This document shows positions 59,878-64,000 of a stretch of DNA of 64,000 bases, in pieces. Both the position numbers and the translations under genes were made by a program. The notes under the pieces were generated by a model. The model saw nothing but the letters and a program-made list of their open reading frames with translations, was not told the origin of the DNA and made no database searches. Position 1 is the first letter of the stretch, and each line of letters opens with the position of its first letter. Source of the stretch: Tabrizicola sp. (GTDB taxonomy: Bacteria; Pseudomonadota; Alphaproteobacteria; Rhodobacterales; Rhodobacteraceae); contig NZ_JALHQD010000002.1 of assembly GCF_022842145.1 (NCBI RefSeq), forward strand, positions 558,001-622,000, in the 5' to 3' direction.

Positions 59878-61368
59878 TCAGCTTTCCTTTTGGTAGCAGG
59901 CCGTCAGCAGGGCGGCCTCGGTCAGCCCGTCGGCGGGCAGGATCTGGGAAATCCGCCCGGCGTTCAGGATGGCGATCCGGTCCGACAAACCTATCAGCTC
60001 GGGCAGGTCGGAGGACGCGACGATGACCGCAGTCCCCCTCGCGGCAAGGTCGCGGATCAAAGTGTAGATGTCGAACTTGGCCCCGACATCGACACCCCGC
60101 GTCGGCTCGTCCAGCAGGAGGATCGCAGGGTCACCGGCCAGAGCGCGTGCGAAGAGGACCTTTTGCTGGTTGCCACCCGACAACTCGGCGATCGGCTGGT
60201 CGGGTCCCGATGCCTTCAACCGCACGTCCTGTGCCAGGCGGCGCACCAGCCCGGCCGTCTTGCGGCGCTGCACGAATCCCAGGCGCGACAGCCGTGCCAG
60301 ATGCGGCAGCGCAATGGTCTCGGCCAGCGCTCGGCGCGGCATCACACCTTCGGTCCGCCGCTCGGGCGGGACATAGGCCAACCCTTGTGCCCACGCTCCA
60401 GCCGGGTTCGCCGCCAGCGGCACCCCGCGCAGTTGCAGATCACCCGCCCGCGTCACCGCACCGATCAGCGCGCGCAGCAAGACCTCCCGACCCGAGCCCG
60501 AAAGTCCGGCAACGCCCAGGATCTCGCCTTCCGCCACCGCGAAGGACAAGGGGCCCAGCCCCCCAGCCCGCAAGTCGCGGACCAAAAGCGCCGGGGGGCC
60601 AGACGTCGCCGTGTGGCGCGGAAAGAGGTCCGTCATGTCACGCCCGGTCATGTCGCGGATGATCTTGTCCCGGTTTGTCGCCGCGCGGTCACGGGTAGCC
60701 ACATGCGCCCCGTCCCGCAGGACGGTGATGCGGTCGGCAAGCCGCATCACCTCGTCCATGCGGTGCGAAACGTAAAGGATCGCCGCCCCCGTCGCCTTCA
60801 GCGCGGCGATGGCCTTGAACAAGCGTTCCGCTTCAGCCCCGGACAGGGCGGCCGTCGGTTCGTCCATCACGTAGGCCCAGGGGGCATCCCCGTCGTCCAG
60901 CAAGGTGGCCGCAATCCGCACCAGCATCTGGTCGCCCGCTCCAAGCGACCCCATCACCGACCGCGCGTCGATGTGGGAGGCCCCCAGCTGCCCAAGTGCG
61001 TCCACTGCCGCCGTGCGAAGCTTGGTCCAGTGGACCAGCCCGAAGCGCTGCGGATAGGGCCGCGACAAGTGCATGTTCTCGGCCACGCTCAGCGCCGGGA
61101 CCACGTGATTTTCCTGATGCAGGAACTGGAAGCCCGCCGTCTTGGCCAGGTCTGGTGATCCCAGCCGTAACAGCGCTCCGTCCAGCGTCACCTCGCCGGA
61201 ATCAGCGCTTTCCAGCCCCGCAAGAATTCGGATAAGCGTGCTCTTCCCCGCCCCGTTCTCGCCCATCAGGGCGTGAACCTCGCCGCCGCGCAGCGACAGC
61301 GCAGCCCGGTCCAGCGCCCGCGCGGGACCGAAAGTCTTTACGATGCCCGACAGGCGCAATTCTGGCAT
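59878..61368 (-). CDS. Sugar ABC importer ATPase, two-domain (RbsA-like)
   Basis: Protein of 496 residues with tandem ATPase domains. The first has Walker A GENGAGKST, a signature around GSLGAGDQMLVRIAA, and Walker B YVMDEPTAALS. The second has a degenerate Walker A (GLSGSGREVL), as is normal for RbsA, an LSGGNQQKVLFARAL signature and ILLLDEPTRGVD. The first signature is unusually weak (LGAGDQ in place of LSVGxQ). A hairpin lies between it and the binding-protein gene. Confidence 0.92.
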   Translation of the reverse strand: MPELRLSGIVKTFGPARALDRAALSLRGGEVHALMGENGAGKSTLIRILAGLESADSGEVTLDGALLRLGSPDLAKTAGFQFLHQENHVVPALSVAENMHLSRPYPQRFGLVHWTKLRTAAVDALGQLGASHIDARSVMGSLGAGDQMLVRIAATLLDDGDAPWAYVMDEPTAALSGAEAERLFKAIAALKATGAAILYVSHRMDEVMRLADRITVLRDGAHVATRDRAATNRDKIIRDMTGRDMTDLFPRHTATSGPPALLVRDLRAGGLGPLSFAVAEGEILGVAGLSGSGREVLLRALIGAVTRAGDLQLRGVPLAANPAGAWAQGLAYVPPERRTEGVMPRRALAETIALPHLARLSRLGFVQRRKTAGLVRRLAQDVRLKASGPDQPIAELSGGNQQKVLFARALAGDPAILLLDEPTRGVDVGAKFDIYTLIRDLAARGTAVIVASSDLPELIGLSDRIAILNAGRISQILPADGLTEAALLTACYQKES

Positions 61369-61375
61369 GGGAGGG

Positions 61376-61408
61376 GGCAGTGGGGCGGCGCGAACCGCCC
61401 CGTCTGCC
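61376..61408 (-). other. Hairpin between binding-protein and ATPase genes
   Basis: GGGGCGG (61382-61388) and CCGCCCC (61395-61401) form a 7-bp stem, extended after small bulges by GGCAG/CTGCC (61376-61380 and 61404-61408). It fills the 40-base gap after the binding-protein stop. It lacks a T-run and probably protects the upstream mRNA or partly blocks read-through. Confidence 0.5.
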
Positions 61409-62353
61409 TTAGTCCTTGGCGTTGGAGCTGGTGATCAGCTTGGTCGGGACGTAGATCACGTTGGCTTTGAGCGTCTCTCCGCCCAGCACCCGCGCCACCG
61501 TGTCCGCCGTCGTGGAACCAATGCCCTGGAAGTCCTGTGCGACCGAGGCTTCGAAGTTTCCGTCCGCCGCGATGGCGTCCCGCGCCTGCGGGTTGGCGTC
61601 GATGCCGGTGATCACGATCCCTTCGCCCTGCCGCCCCGCCGCCTCGATGGCTTGCAGCGCCCCAAGCGCTGGCTGGTCCCAGGCCGCCCAGACCGCCTTG
61701 ATGCTGCCGGGTTCAGGATTTGCGGCCAGGATCGCCTCCATCTTGGCGCGGCTGTCGGCAATGCCGCCGTCCGAGACATCGGGCGTCACGCGGTCCAGTA
61801 CGGTGATGTCGGGATGGTTCTTGAAGACCGCATCCGCCACCGCGCCGCGCACCTGCACCGGCGGGAAGGCGTCAAAGACGAACATCACGACAGCGCCCGC
61901 GCCGCCGATGCGATTGGCCACATAGACCGAGGTTTCCGCCGCCATCGCATAGCCGTTCGAGGTGATGTTGGCCTTGATCCGCGGGTCAGCCCCAGCGTCC
62001 ATCCCGAAGACCGGGATGTTCGCTGCCACCGCTGCATCCAGCCCCGCGCCCACCTGCGCCGGATCGACGTTCAGGACGATCGCATTTACGCCTTGCGCTG
62101 ACACATCCTCCATCCGGCTGATAACCGCCGCGACGTCGCCGGCCGTGTCGATGATGTTCACTTCCCAGCCCAGTTCCTTGGCACGCGCCTGGAAGGCTTC
62201 GACGTAGAACTGCGTTCCGGGCTGCGACAGGTACGGCGTGATCACTGCGATCTTCTCGCCTTCAGCGAAAGCGGCGCTTCCAACAATTGCCACTGCGGTC
62301 GCCAGTGTCAGTCCTGCAATGCGCCAAAAACTGCGCCGTGTGATACCGGTCAT
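61409..62353 (-). CDS. Sugar ABC importer binding protein (RbsB/periplasmic-binding-like)
   Basis: Periplasmic protein of 314 residues. The signal sequence at residues 1-30 includes RRSFWRIAG, a twin-arginine-like motif, and ends near AFAEGEK. The mature part has the two-lobed type I fold (EKIAVITPYLSQPGTQFYVEAF, given in part; VNAIVLNVDPAQVGAGLDAAV; GIVITGIDANPQARDAI). It is first in the importer operon and divergent from the kinase gene across 113 bases. Confidence 0.92.
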   Translation of the reverse strand: MTGITRRSFWRIAGLTLATAVAIVGSAAFAEGEKIAVITPYLSQPGTQFYVEAFQARAKELGWEVNIIDTAGDVAAVISRMEDVSAQGVNAIVLNVDPAQVGAGLDAAVAANIPVFGMDAGADPRIKANITSNGYAMAAETSVYVANRIGGAGAVVMFVFDAFPPVQVRGAVADAVFKNHPDITVLDRVTPDVSDGGIADSRAKMEAILAANPEPGSIKAVWAAWDQPALGALQAIEAAGRQGEGIVITGIDANPQARDAIAADGNFEASVAQDFQGIGSTTADTVARVLGGETLKANVIYVPTKLITSSNAKD

Positions 62354-62423
62354 TTTCAGTCCCTCCCCCTACAATTCCCGATCTTGCGGAGGAATGATTG
62401 TCAGGCCAGTCTTGCCGCGTCCA

Positions 62424-62440
62424 GAGGTTTTGCAAGCCTC
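62424..62440. promoter_or_regulatory. Candidate operator in the importer/kinase divergent promoter
   Basis: GAGGTTTTGCAAGCCTC is a 17-bp odd-centred inverted repeat with six of eight arm positions matched (GAGG/CCTC outside, TT/AA inside). It lies midway between the two divergent starts and resembles LacI- or ROK-type operators. No matching regulator gene is seen in the window. Confidence 0.35.
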
Positions 62441-62466
62441 GTTCGGACCCGTAACTTGGGGGAACC

Positions 62467-63918
62467 GTGTCCAACTTGCGTCTGATCGGAATCGATATCG
62501 GCACCACCTCGGTGAAGGCGGTGATGATCGACCTGTCAGGGCAGCGCATTGCCGAGTTCTCGGCCCGCTATCCGACGCAGAGGCCCGCCGCCGGCCAAGT
62601 TGAACAGGACCCCGAAGACTGGCTTCGGCTTGTCCGGGCCGCGCTGGAGCAGTTTGCCGATCATGGATCTGCGGCTGCCCTATGCCTGACGTCACAGGTG
62701 AATACGCATGTCTTCACCGACGCTGCGTTGAATGTCCTCCAACCCGCCATCGTCTGGCAGGATGGCCGGGCTGCCCAAGCAGGTGCGGCCCTGGATCGCT
62801 CCGTTTCCGCCGAGGACAAGATCGCCTGGCTTGGCGCGCCGATCCCGATCGATGCCAGCCACGCCCTTGCCCGAATGGCCTGGATGCAGGCTGCGCGCCC
62901 CGAGATATGGGACCGGACCGCTCATGTCCTCCTGCCGCGCGACTGGATTCTCGCGCGGCTGACGGGCGTCCTGCTGACGGACCCGATTTCGGCCGTGGGC
63001 CTGGTCACGCCCGCTTTCACTTATGCTGATGACTTGATCGCGGGCCTCAATGGCGCGGCGCGGCGTCTTGCACCGCTGGCCGACCCGTTCACAGTGGTGG
63101 GCCAGGTCAGCGCCTCTTGGCCCTTTGCGGGAACTCCCGTCGTGCTGGGCGTGATGGACGCCTGGGCCAGCCTTTTCGGGCTTGGCGTGGCGCAGGAGGG
63201 CGAGGCGTTCTATCTTTCCGGCACCTCGGAGGTGCTGGGCATCATATCGGGCGACCTTTTCCCCCAGCCGGGCATCATCACCTTTCCCGAGTGGCGCGGC
63301 CTTCGCCTGCACGCAGCCCCCACGCAATCAGGAGGCGCCTCGCTTGACTGGGCAGCGCGGCTCTTGGGACGCTCGACCCAGGACCTTGCCACAATGGCAA
63401 TGTCCGTGACCGACGACGCCCCCTTGTTTCTGCCACACCTTCAGGGCGAACGGGCGCCGCTCTGGGATGCGGCATCGCGGGGCGGCTTTGCCGGTCTGAC
63501 CGCCAGTCATGGCCCGGTGGAGATGGCGGCTGCGATCCTGGAAGGCGTCGCCTTCTCCGCCCGCCTGGCGTTCGAGGCGCTGGAGCGGTCGGCAGGCGCG
63601 CAGCCGGCGATGCTCCGGGCAGGCGGGGGTGGCTTTGCGTCGGACACTTGGGCGCAACTTCGCGCCGACGTGCTCGGTCGGCCCATCCAGCGGGTCGAAG
63701 GCAGCGACCCGGGTGCGATCGGCGCAGCCGTGATGGCGGGGGTCGGGACGGGTTCCCTGACCGATCTTGTCTCGGCTTCCAGAGCGCTTGTCCAAGTTGA
63801 CCGGATTTTTACCCCGCGTCCGTCAGAAAGCACCCGTGCGGACACCCGCTATGCGCTGTGGCGCGACCTCTATGGGGCGCTGCGTCCGACCAACCACGCT
63901 CTGAGTGCCTTGGGATAA
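62467..63918 (+). CDS. FGGY-family carbohydrate kinase
   Basis: Kinase of 483 residues starting at GTG 62467 with GGGGGA before it. The phosphate loop is GIDIGTTSVKAVM, the sugar-site motif reads TSQVNTHVF instead of GQMHG, the catalytic aspartate lies in LGVMDAWASLFGLG, and the C-terminal ATP loop is RAGGGGFASDTWAQLRAD. It should phosphorylate the sugar brought in by the divergent RbsABC-like importer. The unusual sugar-site motif separates it from true xylulokinases and from the other FGGY kinase of this window. Confidence 0.9.
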   Translation: MSNLRLIGIDIGTTSVKAVMIDLSGQRIAEFSARYPTQRPAAGQVEQDPEDWLRLVRAALEQFADHGSAAALCLTSQVNTHVFTDAALNVLQPAIVWQDGRAAQAGAALDRSVSAEDKIAWLGAPIPIDASHALARMAWMQAARPEIWDRTAHVLLPRDWILARLTGVLLTDPISAVGLVTPAFTYADDLIAGLNGAARRLAPLADPFTVVGQVSASWPFAGTPVVLGVMDAWASLFGLGVAQEGEAFYLSGTSEVLGIISGDLFPQPGIITFPEWRGLRLHAAPTQSGGASLDWAARLLGRSTQDLATMAMSVTDDAPLFLPHLQGERAPLWDAASRGGFAGLTASHGPVEMAAAILEGVAFSARLAFEALERSAGAQPAMLRAGGGGFASDTWAQLRADVLGRPIQRVEGSDPGAIGAAVMAGVGTGSLTDLVSASRALVQVDRIFTPRPSESTRADTRYALWRDLYGALRPTNHALSALG

Positions 63919-64000
63919 GGACATCGCCGCCAACGATGCCATTTGGGCCTGCGACTTTACGGTTCGTACCGACCAAACTTGCTTGATCTGTGACTGCCGA
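63914..64000 (+). CDS. Possible start of a transposase/integrase-like frame (partial, weak)
   Basis: From 63914 a frame open to the window edge encodes ANDAIWACDFTVRTDQT near its middle. An 'IWACDF' stretch of this kind is common at the first catalytic aspartate of integrase-core transposases. Only 29 codons are visible, there is no credible start codon, and the segment directly follows the kinase stop, so it may be a remnant. Confidence 0.25.

Overview
The window is GC-rich, tightly packed chromosomal DNA. Genes often overlap by ATGA, many convergent pairs share or nearly share stop codons, and the reading frames have a strong GC third-position bias. The gene content suggests an alphaproteobacterium, most likely of the Rhodobacterales/Paracoccaceae type: several binding-protein ABC importers, an SqrR-type sulfide regulator, an Ior-type molybdenum hydroxylase and a DabAB bicarbonate pump. 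The taxonomic call is inference from content; there is no rRNA gene in the window. No tRNA, CRISPR array or complete mobile element was seen.

Layout. (1) 1-400: tail of an unknown gene and an SqrR/BigR-like persulfide-sensing repressor. (2) 397-13381, minus strand: an exopolysaccharide block with phosphomannomutase, GDP-mannose pyrophosphorylase, a Wzx-like flippase, GT2 and GT4 glycosyltransferases, a membrane-anchored glycoside hydrolase, an Ig-like protein and a large GT-C-like membrane protein, headed by a LuxR-type response regulator. (3) 13614-16768, plus: a small periplasmic protein with an oxidoreductase-like fold and a hybrid histidine kinase ending in an Hpt domain, probably the partner of the response regulator. 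(4) 16818-19970: SRPBCC protein, zinc alcohol dehydrogenase, Crp/Fnr regulator and a small unknown protein, with a 16-bp palindrome between the last two. (5) 19977-24224: RND efflux pump. (6) 24518-26176: a FadB-like protein whose dehydrogenase half looks inactive.

(7) 26187-36551: a divergent carbohydrate or polyol utilisation locus. It has an ABC importer, a SorC regulator and an FGGY kinase on one side, and an ABC ATPase, an AraM-like glycerol-1-phosphate dehydrogenase homologue, an SIS isomerase, an SDR and an HAD phosphatase on the other. (8) 36557-41469: dabA, dabB and a divergent LysR regulator (CO2/bicarbonate uptake). (9) 41550-53329: an acid-sugar catabolic locus with DUF1537 kinase, GntR/FCD regulator, iron alcohol dehydrogenase, DapA-family aldolase, PdxA2-type dehydrogenase, a complete Opp/Dpp-type importer and a sialidase-fold protein without a signal peptide. 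Three promoters in this locus carry a shared ACAAGTTG-type box, which suggests one GntR regulon.

(10) 53330-53990: an unexplained, less GC-rich gap. (11) 53991-58578: PHB-depolymerase-like esterase, TetR regulator and the divergent two-subunit molybdenum hydroxylase. (12) 58730-58880: a frameshifted remnant of a YgiN-type monooxygenase. (13) 58902-63918: a ribose-type ABC importer divergent from a second FGGY kinase. The last bases may begin a transposase/integrase-like frame. The least understood parts are loci 7 and 9: both combine familiar enzyme families in arrangements whose substrate cannot be read from the sequence.
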